Origin: Paenibacillus sp. JCM 18996
GTDB taxonomy: Bacteria; Bacillota; Bacilli; Paenibacillales; NBRC-103111
Reading direction: 5' to 3'
Assembly: GCA_001313085.1 (NCBI GenBank)
Contig: BBFE01000048.1
Location: 1 to 27,312, forward strand
Length of the DNA: 27,312 bases
Translations under genes and position numbers: made by a program
The notes under the pieces: model-generated
The model's input: only the letters and a program-made list of their open reading frames with translations
Database searches by the model: none
Told to the model about the DNA's origin: nothing
In this document: positions 9,534-17,811 of the stretch, piece after piece
Layout: every line of letters starts with the position of its first letter
Position numbering within the stretch: the stretch's first letter is position 1

Positions 9534-10199
9534 TTAGCTCCGCTTCGCCGCTTTATAAACCTCGATATACTGAGCCGCCTTCTTGGCCACCAAGGAGTGG
9601 TCTCCCGTCTTCACAGCTTCGGCGGTCAAGTCCGAACCGATTCCTACGGCAACCGCCCCCGCTGCAATCCACTCTCCCAAGTTCCCCAGCGATACTCCGC
9701 CTGTCGGCATGATATTCGCTTGGGGAAACGGCCCCTTGATCGCTTTGATCACCGACGGCGAGTAGCTGCTGCCCGGGAACAGCTTCATTACATCCACACC
9801 CAGCTCCAGCGCGTGCTGAATCTCTTGCATGGTCATCACCCCGGTCATGACCGGAACGCGGTAACGGTTGCACAAAGCGACCGTAGCGGGATTCAACGCC
9901 GGACTTACCGCAAATTCAGCCCCGCTTAACATCGCCGCTCTGGCGGTTTCCGGATCCAGCACGGTACCTGCGCCGATGATGGCGAACCTGGAGTTGTCAT
10001 CCGTGCCGCTGCTGAATTTCATGGCGAGCTTCTCTATCGCTTTTAAAGCAAAAGGCACCGTCATCGTAACCTCGATCACTTTAATGCCGCCTTCGATAGC
10101 CTGCTCCGCCATTTCCGCCACTTCCTCGGGAGTCTCGCCGCGAAGAACCGCCACAACGCCCTGTTCCACAATCTGTTGAACCAGCCTCAGCTTTTTCAT
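9534..10199 (-). CDS. kdgA: 2-dehydro-3-deoxyphosphogluconate / 4-hydroxy-2-oxoglutarate aldolase
   Basis: Class I aldolase that splits KDPG into pyruvate and glyceraldehyde-3-phosphate, the last step of hexuronate breakdown. One of the few uninterrupted genes here, 221 residues from ATG 10199 (MKKLRLVQQI, AAGGTGA upstream). Visible motifs: GVVAVLRGETPEEV, IKVIEVTMTVPFAL with the catalytic Glu, FAIIGAGTVLDPE, FAVSPALNP, DVMKLFPGSS with the Schiff-base Lys, and IMPTGGVSLGNLGEW. Its start contains a run of exactly five A, one of only seven such runs in the window. It is 20 bases after kdgK and abuts the HAD gene. Confidence 0.95.
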   Translation of the reverse strand: MKKLRLVQQIVEQGVVAVLRGETPEEVAEMAEQAIEGGIKVIEVTMTVPFALKAIEKLAMKFSSGTDDNSRFAIIGAGTVLDPETARAAMLSGAEFAVSPALNPATVALCNRYRVPVMTGVMTMQEIQHALELGVDVMKLFPGSSYSPSVIKAIKGPFPQANIMPTGGVSLGNLGEWIAAGAVAVGIGSDLTAEAVKTGDHSLVAKKAAQYIEVYKAAKRS

Positions 10200-10219
10200 G
10201 GCCAAATGTCACCTTTCGT

Positions 10220-11189
10220 CTAACGCTCCACATGAGCGGTTTCATTCAAAATATTTTCGACCTGCTCCCACACAGGAATCCCTTCCCAGTCGCCTTCCGT
10301 CTGGATGACCATCGATCCGACCAGGTTGCCGATCCGCACCGCCTCTGCGTAAGGCAGATCTTTCAAAACACCCGCGATAAAACCCGCGCAGAACCCGTCC
10401 CCGCTCCTACGGTGTCTACAACCTGGTCTACTTTAAAATAGGGAATCGACCTAACTTTACCCTTCTCCACCAAATAAGTGGCCTCGTCCCCGCCTTTAAC
10501 GACGCAAACCGCCGACAGCCGGCCCAAATGCCCCATGATCGTGTCAAAATCGTCCGTCCGGTACAGCAGCTTCAACTCTTCCAGGCCGGGCAGGAAGTAA
10601 TCAGCTTCTTTGGATATCTCCAAAAGCACTTCCCGCGCCTCTTCGATCGTCCACAGCTTCAGCCGCAGGTTAGGGTCGAAGCATACTTTGACTCCATGCT
10701 TGTGCGCAAGGCGTATCGCCTCCATGACCGTCTCTCTGCAGGAAGCGCTTAAAGCGGGGGTAACGCCGGTCACGTGCAAAATTCTCGCTCTGCTAATATA
10801 CTCCTCATCAAGGTGCTCAGGTTTCATCAGGCTTGCCGCCGAATTCTTGCGGTAGTAGTAGACCGAGGTCTTGCCCGCCACAACCTCCCTCATCATCAGG
10901 CCGGTAGAAGCTTCGGAAGTCCGCTCCGCGCGTGATACGTCCACGCCCTCTCCGCGGATTTTTTTCAGGATCATGCTGCCGAACGGGTCTTTGCCAAGCG
11001 GCCGAACCAGCCCGAAGTATGACCCAACCTGGCCACCCCGATCGCCACGTTGCTTTCGGCTCCGCCAAACAGGTTCTGCAGCCTGGAGGAATATTCGATT
11101 GCCCGGTTCCCTTCAGGCCGCAGCAGGCCCATAGTTTCCCCAAAGGTAATAAATTCAGGTTGAAATTGCATCGGTTGAAATTGAGCCAT
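10220..11189 (-). CDS. kdgK: 2-dehydro-3-deoxygluconokinase (PfkB family)
   Basis: Ribokinase-family kinase of about 323 residues that phosphorylates KDG to KDPG. N-terminal FITFGETMGLLRPEG and LFGGAESNVAIGVARLG carry the first PfkB signature. The C-terminal signature DTVGAGDGFCAGFIAGVL, with the catalytic Asp, appears only after restoring one G near 10399-10402; as given it reads DTVGAGTGSARV and stops. A second missing G near 10994 separates WFGRLG from KDPFGSMILKKIRGEG. Start is taken at ATG 11189; ATG 11171, 11204 and 11216 are possible and no start has a strong Shine-Dalgarno. First gene of kdgK-kdgA-HAD, with a palindromic operator candidate overlapping its promoter. Confidence 0.88.
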
Positions 11190-11261
11190 CGTCTCGCCAT
11201 CCATTCCGCCGTCCACGCACGTTTTTTATTGGGATCGCTTTCTTTTTTTCCCGCTGCTTCT

Positions 11262-11294
11262 ATTATAGTCAAAGTTCAGTTATGGCGCCATAAC
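11262..11294 (-). promoter_or_regulatory. kdg operon promoter with palindromic operator candidate
   Basis: Minus-strand TATAAT at 11267-11262. The -35 position for a 17-base spacer falls inside a perfect 16-base palindrome, GTTATGGCGCCATAAC (11279-11294), and is a poor -35 match. A dyad covering the -35 of a sugar-acid operon is typical of a repressor or activator site. No regulator gene of this kind is in the window, so the protein (KdgR or other) is not known. Confidence 0.55.
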
Positions 11295-11330
11295 AGCTTT
11301 ATCATCTATCGGCGTGCAGGCTGCGGCTTT

Positions 11331-11578
11331 TCACAAAGCGCACAGCTCAATCTCAAACCCGAGATCCTCAATCATCCGGTGGTCGGCGGACGCTTCCTGG
11401 CCTTCGGTAGTCAAGTAATCTCCGACATATATCGAATTCGCCGCGTACAGCGCAAAAGGCTGCAAAGAACGGAGATTCACTTCCCTGCCTCCCGCTTTTT
11501 TCCACCGTGCTTACCCGGTCATCGTATGTATGTGTTGTTGGCCGCCAGCATATCCCAATTCACTCCGGTTTCAATCAT
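11331..11578 (-). pseudogene. bioB: Biotin synthase remnant with two internal deletions
   Basis: Only about 82 codons remain of a gene normally near 330. ATG 11578, with GAGGAGG 7 bases upstream, starts MIETGVNWDMLAA. The sequence then jumps to [14 protein letters not shown], a mid-protein BioB motif, and from there to [40 protein letters not shown] and EDLGFEIE, the BioB C-terminus. The radical-SAM CxxxCxxC segment and most of the barrel are absent, so it cannot work as biotin synthase. The parts are also out of frame with each other (one shift near the first junction, A6 one too long near 11488-11493). The upstream BirA operator is intact. Real deletion or local assembly loss cannot be told apart here. 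Confidence 0.85.
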
Positions 11579-11600
11579 TCCACTTACCTCCTCAAAAAAA

Positions 11601-11634
11601 TTGTCAACCCAATTATAACATAAATGGTTTACAA
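11601..11634 (-). promoter_or_regulatory. BirA-type biotin operator
   Basis: Inverted half-sites TTGTCAACC (11601-11609) and GGTTTACAA (11626-11634) separated by 16 bases, closely matching the known BirA consensus TTGTTAACC-N15/16-GGTTAACAA. On the minus strand a TATAAT lies between the halves, so bound BirA would cover the promoter. It sits 23 bases upstream of the bioB remnant's start codon. Confidence 0.8.
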
Positions 11635-11640
11635 TTCAGG

Positions 11641-12369
11641 TTAAACTATTGCTGCTGGATTTAGCCGGCTAGGCTGTCTCCTGTGGATGAAAAAAACGTA
11701 CGTCAGCACACTCTTGTTCAAAATGAAATTCCAATCCAGATATATGCCTTTCATCTCACGCTTTAGCACATCGTCGACCGACCCTTCTTTCAGGAAAAGG
11801 GGTTTTTTCAAGTGCTCGTTTTGCTTTGCGAATGTACCCTCGAACCCGAGCTTTACCAGTTCCTCTTCGAGTTTGATCAGCAGTCCTTCACGAACAACCA
11901 CTAAATTATCCTCACCGATCCAAAATGAATAAATCGAGTCGGGCATCTTTTGCACATCGTAAGTGATTTTTCCGACCCGGTGGTGTACCTCATCTTTTTT
12001 TATAGTAGTAGTCTTCGTTGTCGCGATAACGGCTGTTACTTGTCAAACCTGTGATGAGTCCCGAAAGGTTGCTGTCATCCCAATCATAATACAAACTGTC
12101 GATAACGATATCGGTGTTTTCTTGGATGAAGTGAATCAAATCCGGGCAAATGTATTCAACAATAAGTTCACGGGTCGTTCTCATTGCATCATTGTCATTT
12201 TGTTCGACTAAAGCTTTTATATCCGGACCGGTATGGCCTTGCAGGTGAATCATTACGCATCTTTCATCTAAATTTACCGTGACGTTATGCGGAGATTGTC
12301 TGAAATTTTCCAGAAAAAAAGCCGCTGCGTCTCGGCAATGATTTGTTCTTTAAGAGAGGGCTTCAGCAT
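11641..12369 (-). CDS. MpsC-like (DUF2294) protein, possibly with a duplicated domain
   Basis: About 240 residues. ATG 12369 follows GGAAGGTGG. The N-terminal half has the DUF2294 pattern: LKEQIIAETQRLFLENF, VMIHLQGHTGPDIKALVEQN, TRELIVEYICPDLIHFIQEN, SLYYDWDDSNLSGLIT. The second half repeats it loosely (FWIGEDNLVVVREGLLIKLE, VLKREMKGIYLDWNFILNKS), suggesting two tandem copies. MpsC is linked to bicarbonate uptake and membrane potential in staphylococci; the function here is inferred from family only. Breaks: A7 12314-12320 two too long, T7 11995-12001 one too long. A7 11690-11696 makes the last residues uncertain: with six the end is FSSTGDSLAG, with five FHPQETA. It is the first gene after a T-box leader. 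Confidence 0.7.
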
Positions 12370-12448
12370 TTGACCACCTTCCATAAGAAAGACTTTTTTA
12401 GTTATTAACCACTTTTTTACAGTTTGAACCATATCCTGCCCGGTCGTG

Positions 12449-12661
12449 AAAAAAAAGCGCCCCCATCCGATTTGGACGAGAAGCGCTTGCCCGCGGTGCC
12501 ACCCAATTTGAAAAAAACGCCAATGCAGGACGTTTATTCAACTTGGTTCCGCGAGAACGGAAGGTACCGGTTAACTTGGAGATGATCTTATTTCAATCAT
12601 TCTTAGCGATTAAGAACCTGGTTGGATGCCCGTCATCCGCATGATCATGGTTTTATATTGT
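12449..12661 (-). ncRNA. T-box riboswitch leader
   Basis: On minus, the conserved T-box core GGGTGGCACCGCGG (12504-12491) is followed by GCGCTTCTCGTCC and a GC-rich terminator hairpin (12488-12456) ending in eight T (12456-12449). This is the standard antiterminator/terminator layout that senses uncharged tRNA. Upstream, ATGATC...GATCAT can close a helix around a TTCTTA/TAAGAA hairpin, consistent with a compact stem I, but I cannot name the specifier codon. The next gene downstream is the MpsC-like gene, 80 bases away, not an aminoacyl-tRNA synthetase or amino-acid gene. Confidence 0.85.
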
Positions 12662-12666
12662 GGTAA

Positions 12667-12695
12667 ATTATATCCTGAAAATGGTAACTGGTCAA
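12667..12695 (-). promoter_or_regulatory. SigA-type promoter of the T-box transcript
   Basis: Minus-strand TTGACC (12695-12690), 17-base spacer, TATAAT (12672-12667). One mismatch in twelve consensus positions. Initiation about 7 bases later would start the T-box leader near 12660. Confidence 0.8.
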
Positions 12696-12736
12696 TTTAA
12701 AATTGTGCAGTGCGGCACCTTCAAAGATATCTTTTT

Positions 12737-12933
12737 CTATCCTCTGCCTCTGGTCAAAATGCACGGCACGCCTTTGCCTACCGCGCCCGGAACGGACATT
12801 TTCTCCAGGTAGCGCAGCCCTCGCGCACATTTTCGGCATTTCTCGCATACATCGGAAGTTACCGTTTTCATATTCATATTGGCCTGGCTTGCCGGGGTCG
12901 GCTGTTTCTTTTTTTGACTTTCTTGGGGGGCAC
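12737..12933 (-). CDS. Small basic Cys-rich protein of unknown function
   Basis: 64 residues after correction. GTG 12933 has GGAG 9 bases upstream. Lys-rich N-terminus, then VCEKCRKCARGLRYLEKM (CxxCxxC) and a conserved-looking tail PGAVGKGVPCILTRGRG with a fourth Cys. The four Cys suggest a small zinc-binding protein, and the basic start suggests nucleic-acid contact (inference). The frame breaks at the A7 run (T7 12909-12915 on plus). Removing two bases gives KKVKKKQPTP and exactly 65 codons to TAG 12739-12737. If the G6 at 12925-12930 is also one too long, the N-terminus would read PPRKSKKKQ instead. It reads toward the T-box promoter. Confidence 0.6.
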
Positions 12934-13014
12934 GGGACTCACTCCTTCGAATCTGTTGTACTATCCTATGTGAAGAAGCCCCGGCCGGTATCCGCTCGCG
13001 CCTACAGGCAAAAG

Positions 13015-13044
13015 AAAAAAAGAGGCTGCATCAACAGCCCCTCT
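13015..13044 (-). terminator. Terminator of the bmpA ABC operon
   Basis: Minus strand AGAGG..CTG, loop TTGATG, CAG-CCTCT followed by seven T. It lies 22 bases after the last permease stop, with a two-base bulge in the stem. Confidence 0.75.
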
Positions 13045-13065
13045 GTCTTCCTTTTCTCAGCCCAA

Positions 13066-14028
13066 TCACCGTTTGCCCGGATCGTAAGGCTCGCCCAAAG
13101 CCGATGGAGGATACGCCCGCCCTACTGCGCCGGCCAAGACAAGAATGGTCAGGACGTAAGGCAGCATGTAGATAAATTCCAGCGGTATATTCTTCGTAAT
13201 TTCAAACTGCTGCACGATGTTCTTCAGCGCTTGAGAGAATCCGAAGAAGACAGCCGCACCGAGCGCTCCCACCGGATTCCATTTGCCGAAAATCATCGCC
13301 GCCAGCGCAATAAACCCCTGACCCGAAATCGTGTTGTGAGAGAAGTTGCTTGTCGTCGTCAATGTAATCGTGGCGCCGCCCAGGCCTGCAAGAGCGCCGC
13401 TGATCATCACGGCGATATAACGAATCCGGTTTACTTTAATTCCGACGGTGTCCGCTGCACCTGGATGCTCTCCTACGGAGCGGATCCGGAGACCGAAAGG
13501 CATTTTATACAGTACAAACCATGTGACAGCCACCAGAATAAACGCGATATAGGTTGTCGGATAGGCTGTGAAAATCCCGTACCCAAGACCAGGAATTTGG
13601 GACAACCCCGGGATGGCCACCTTGCCGAACACGGAATTCAGCGTCTCGGTCTGGCCGGAGCCGCTGAACATCAGCTTCACCATATACAGCGTCAAGCCTG
13701 CGGCAAGAAAGTTAATAACGACTCCGCTGATGACTTGGTCGGCTTTAAACGTAATGGTAGCCACCGCATGAATAAGAGCAAACACCAGCCCGGACGCTGC
13801 AGCGATAAGAAGCGCGATCCAGGGCGATAAGCCGTTTAACCCCGCCTGTTCCATATAGTAGCCTCCGACAGCGGAAGAAAACGCCCCGACGACCATAAGG
13901 CCTTCAAGCCCGATGTTGACGATCCCCGAACGCTCGGAATAAATGCCGCCGAGAGCGGTGAAGATCAAAGCGGTCGAGAAGACGAGTGTAATATTCAGCA
14001 TCTGTCCCAGAATGGTAACAAGGTCCAT
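13066..14028 (-). CDS. Nucleoside-type ABC transporter permease, second subunit
   Basis: 320 residues, uninterrupted. Inner-membrane permease of the BmpA/NupQ class with about nine hydrophobic segments. Family landmarks: ALIFTALGGIYSERSGIVNI, GLEGLMVVGAFSSAVGGYY, PFGLRIRSVGEHPGAADTVG (the cytoplasmic EAA-like coupling loop) and GFIALAAMIFGKWNPVGALG. ATG 14028 follows GAGGAGGCGG, and the corrected stop of the upstream permease is the TAG directly before it, so the two are translationally coupled. It is the last gene before the terminator. It pairs with the 14029-15105 permease to form the heterodimeric pore that takes up nucleosides in known relatives (B. subtilis NupNOPQ). Confidence 0.92.
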   Translation of the reverse strand: MDLVTILGQMLNITLVFSTALIFTALGGIYSERSGIVNIGLEGLMVVGAFSSAVGGYYMEQAGLNGLSPWIALLIAAASGLVFALIHAVATITFKADQVISGVVINFLAAGLTLYMVKLMFSGSGQTETLNSVFGKVAIPGLSQIPGLGYGIFTAYPTTYIAFILVAVTWFVLYKMPFGLRIRSVGEHPGAADTVGIKVNRIRYIAVMISGALAGLGGATITLTTTSNFSHNTISGQGFIALAAMIFGKWNPVGALGAAVFFGFSQALKNIVQQFEITKNIPLEFIYMLPYVLTILVLAGAVGRAYPPSALGEPYDPGKR

Positions 14029-15105
14029 CTACACCGCCTCCTCTTTTTTTCCGTTTTCCCGTAAATGGCTTCAGAACCCAGCGGACGATCCCCGAAGCGG
14101 CGACAAAGAAAATGACCGAAGCGATCACCACGCGAATGACCTCGGGAGGAACATCGGCGCCAAAGCTCATCCCCGCCGAGCCGTAGGTTAGCCCTCCGAA
14201 CAATATGGCGCCCAGCACGACTCCGAACGGTGTGTTGCCGCCCAACAGAGATACCGCTACCCCGTCAAATCCGTACCCCGGAGAAGCTGCCATGACCGTC
14301 TGGTAATGAAACACTCCCAGAACTTCGAATACTCCGGCAAGCCCGGAAAACACTCCCGCTATGAACATCGATTTAATGACGTTGCGGCCCACATTCATCC
14401 CCGCGTACTCCGCCGCGTCGGGATTGTGTCCTACCGCGCGCAGCTCGAAGCCCTGCCTGGTCTTCCATAGAAGCACGTACATGAACACCGCAGCCAGTAC
14501 GGCGAGCAAGGTTCCCCAATGGACCCTGGCGTTGCCAGCGCTTGCGATAGCCCGTTCAGCGTAATGGAGGCGGTCTCCTGGATCGGATACGACCGCTGCT
14601 GTCCCGGCTGGATCAGGAAATGGTTCACTATGTAGTTGCTGAAATATAAAGCGGTCCAATTCAGCATGATCGTCGTAATGACCTCGTTGACGCCGCGTTT
14701 CGCTTTTAAATAACCGGCAACAGCGCCGCACAGCCCGCCGAGCACCGCCCCGACAATAATCGCCAGCGGAGCGTGGATAAACCATGGCAGATGCAGCTTG
14801 ACTCCGACTAGCGTAGCCCCGGTCATGCCAAGAAGAAACTGCCCTTCCGCACCGATATTGAACAGACCCGTCCGGAAGGCGAAAGCGACCGACAAGCCGG
14901 TTAAAATGAGCGGCGTGATTTCCCGTATCGTCTCCGCAAAATCATAAGGATTCCCGAATACTTTGCCCAGCAAAGAGGTATAAGCGACGATAGGGTTATA
15001 ACCGCCGATCAGCATAACGACGGCCCCGAAAAGCAATCCGAGAATAATGGCCGCCACCGGAACCAGAACAGAATCCTTGTTGACCGTACTTATGATTTTA
15101 TTCAT
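14029..15105 (-). CDS. Nucleoside-type ABC transporter permease, first subunit
   Basis: About 358 residues, NupP-like. N-terminus MNKIISTVNKDSVLVPVAAI, then SVAFAFRTGLFNIGAEGQFL (the family's FNIGAEGQ motif), KRGVNEVITTIMLNWTALYF, GFELRAVGHNPDAAEYAGMN (coupling loop) and YGFDGVAVSLLGGNTPFGVV. ATG 15105 has AGGAGG inside the end of the ATPase gene, 5 bases after that gene's stop. Breaks: a G missing near 14535 separates GLSQAL from GNARVHWGTLLAVL. T7 14044-14050 is one too long; with six, the C-terminus is GKRKKEEAV and TAG abuts the next ATG. Without that correction the frame would run across the junction. Confidence 0.9.
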
Positions 15106-15110
15106 CCGCC

Positions 15111-16649
15111 CTATTCCTCCTTCCTGTCCATCCGCTTGCTTCCCGCCATCATGAGCCCAAGCTCGTCATCATTTGTCGACTGGGGATCGACCACGCCTGC
15201 AATTTTGCCTTCATAAATCACCGCAATGCGATCGGACACGTTCAGGATTTCGTCGAGTTCAAAAGACATGAGCAGAATCGCCTTGCCCTTATCCCTCTGC
15301 TCGATCAGCCGCCGGTGGATGTATTCGATCGCTCCTACGTCGAGGCCTCTCGTAGGCTGGGCAGCGATCAGCAGGTCGGGGTCTTTGTCGATTTCACGCG
15401 CAATGATCGCCTTCTGCTGGTTGCCTCCGGACAAGGATCTCGCCTTCGTCCCTGTATCGGGCGTCCTGACGTCGAACTCCTTGATCAGCTTGTCCGCGTG
15501 GCGGTCGATCGCTTTGTAATCCAGGAACCCGCTTTTGCTGTATTCCTTATGGAAATACGTTTCCAGCACCATATTCTCTCTCATGCTGAAATCCAGTACC
15601 AAGCCGTGCTTCTGGCGGTCCTCCGGGATATGGGACAGACCCGCTTCCGAAATATAACGCGGCGTACGGTTCGTAATCTCTTTGCCGTTCAGCACAATCC
15701 GGCCGGTCTGCACCCGTCTCAGCCCGGTCAGCGATTCAATCAATTCGGTCTGACCGTTGCCGTCCACTCCGGCTATGCGAGAATCTCCCCTGCACGGACA
15801 TCGAAGGAGATGCCGTCCAAAGCCTTCAAACCGTTAGGATTCGAGACGACAACATCGTTCACCTCAAGGATCGTCTCTCCCGGCACGGCCTTCTTTTTTC
15901 TCCGTCTTGAAGGAAACCTGGCGCCCTACCATCTTTTCGGCCAATTCCCGTTCGGTTGTGCCCGCCACGGTCAGCGTATCGATTACTTTACCCCGGCGAA
16001 TCACCGTCACCGTGTCCGCAATGGACATAATTTCCTTCAGCTTATGGGTGATCAAAATAATGGATTTGCCCTCTTTCACAAGATTGCGCATGATTTGAAT
16101 CAGTTCCTGGATTTCCTGGGGGGTAAGAACCGCCGTAGGCTCGTCAAAAAATAAGAATGTCGGCCCCGCGGTACAGCGTTTTCAATATCTCCACCCGCTG
16201 CTGCATGCCAACGGAAATATGTTCGATTTTAGCGTTAGGGTCGACCTTCAATCCGTACTGCTCCGACAAAGCCTTGACCTCTTGAGAAGCTTTGCGGTAA
16301 TTCAGCTGCAGGCCCATCTTCGGTTCCAGGCCAAGGATAATATTTTCCGTCACCGTAAACGGCTGAACCAGCTTGAAATGCTGATGCACCATCCCGATGC
16401 CCATTGATATCGCCATATTGGGCCCTTCCAGCCGCACAGGCTTGCCGTCGATCAGAATCTCGCCTTCGTCCGGCTGGTACAAACCGAACAAAATATTCAT
16501 AAGCGTGGATTTCCCCGCCCCGTTTTCCCCCCAGCAGTGCATGAATCTCGCCTTTTTTTCAACTGCAGGCTTATGGAGTCATTCGCCACGATCCCCGGAA
16601 AACGTTTCGTAATATTCCGCAGCTCCACCACTGTTTTTGCTGAGTTCAT
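15111..16649 (-). CDS. Nucleoside-type ABC transporter ATPase (two fused NBDs)
   Basis: About 510 residues, tandem nucleotide-binding domains as in RbsA/NupO. First NBD: ITKRFPGIVANDSISLQLKK, Walker A GENGAGKSTLM, HQHFKLVQPFTVTENI, signature ISVGMQQRVEI, Walker B ADILIFDEPTA, ITHKL. Second NBD: GVDGNGQTELIESLTG, ARSLSGGNQQKAI, LIAAQPTRGLDVGAIEY (degenerate Walker B, usual in this family). ATG 16649 has AGGAGG 6 bases upstream. Breaks: T7 16553-16559 and C6 16527-16532 (each one too long), A6 16146-16151, T6 15894-15899, and one missing C near 15776-15778. The C6 shows that long G/C runs are lengthened as well. Confidence 0.9.
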
Positions 16650-16706
16650 TGAATCCTCCTGCAATGTAAGAATGGTTAATCCCATGAATATTTAGCTGTA
16701 GTCAAA

Positions 16707-16740
16707 CAACAAGGCCAGTTTCATCGAACCAGCCTTGTTG
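16707..16740 (-). terminator. Intercistronic hairpin between bmpA and the ATPase gene
   Basis: Perfect 9-bp inverted repeat CAACAAGGC / GCCTTGTTG with a 16-base loop, 29 bases after the bmpA stop. A partial terminator or mRNA-stabilising hairpin here is usual in ABC operons and would keep the binding protein in excess over the membrane parts. Confidence 0.65.
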
Positions 16741-16768
16741 TCGGAAGCTTGCTTTTCTTGTATTGACT

Positions 16769-17811
16769 TTACTGCACTGTAGGAACTTTAATGTCGCCTT
16801 TGATGATTTTGTCCTTATATTCGTCGACTTTCTTCAAAACGTCTGCAGGCACGTTCTTCTTGGAAGTGTCCGGAAGGCCGACGCCATTTTCTTTCAAACC
16901 AAGCACCGTGTTCTTGCCGCCCTGGAATTTGCCGTCGACCGCCTCTTTGGAAACCTTCACTACCGCTTCGTCAACGCGCTTCAGCATCGAGGTCAGAGTG
17001 ACATCGTCGCCAAACTCAAGCGATTGGTCTTTATCTACGCCGATAACCCATACTTTTTTTTGCCCGACTTGACGCGGTCCTTAGCCTCGTTAAATACGCC
17101 GTTGCCGGTCGCTCCAGCCGCATGGAAGATGATGTCAGCTCCGCTGTTGTAGATCGTTGCCGCCGCCGCTTTACCCGCATCCGGCTTGTCGAATGCGCCT
17201 GTATAGTTGATGGTCACTTTGGCATTCGGATTCACCGCTTTTACGCCGGCCACAAACCCAAGCTCAAAACGCTTGATGACCGGGATATCCACACCGCCGA
17301 CAAAACCGATCTGGTTGGTCTTCGTCGTCAATCCGGCCACTACCCCTACCAGGTATGACCCTTCGTTCTCGGCAAAAGTAACCGACTGCACGTTGGGAGC
17401 TTCCACTACGGCGTCGATAATAGCCAACTGGGCTTTCGGATTCTGCACAGCTACCGCTTTCATGGCGTCTCCCAGCAGGAAGCGATCCCCCATGTCAGGG
17501 TGTAGTTATCTTTTATAAAAGTATTGAGGTTCGTCTGGTATTCGGAATCCTGCTTGCTCTGCAGGTACTTGATTTCGACCCCGTTCTCTTTTTTTAAGCT
17601 TATTCAGGCCTTCCCAAGCGCTTTGGTTAAAAGATTTGTCCGTAACGCCGCCGGTGTCGGTTACCATTCCAATCTTTATCCTGAAGCCTTCGGTGCGTTA
17701 GCGCCGTCTGAGCCCGCCGGTTGTTTATCCGCCGCTTTGCTTCCGCAGCCGGACAACACCAGAGAAAGTGCGATAATCGACGTTGCTGCCAAAGAGAACC
17801 ATTTTTTTCAT
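16769..17811 (-). CDS. BmpA/PnrA-family nucleoside-binding lipoprotein
   Basis: About 345 residues, extracellular substrate-binding lipoprotein. ATG 17811 follows AAGGGG. N-terminus [20 protein letters not shown] then GCGSK: a lipobox LSGC, so it is lipid-anchored. Mature part: [20 protein letters not shown] (the DxGGxxDxSFNQ family motif), [67 protein letters not shown]. Breaks: T7 17802-17808 (right after the start), T7 17589-17595, T8 17054-17061 (two too long), and single G losses near 17680 and 17483. It is the first gene of the operon, followed by an attenuator-like hairpin. Confidence 0.92.

Noticed and set aside
12703..13830. A 375-codon open frame on plus opposite the second ABC permease
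   Set aside because: It lies antisense to an intact, well-conserved permease and has no recognisable motif. It is a by-product of the permease codon pattern.
15315..16154. A 279-codon open frame on plus opposite the ABC ATPase
   Set aside because: Antisense to Walker and signature motifs of the ATPase; composition is arginine- and histidine-rich nonsense.
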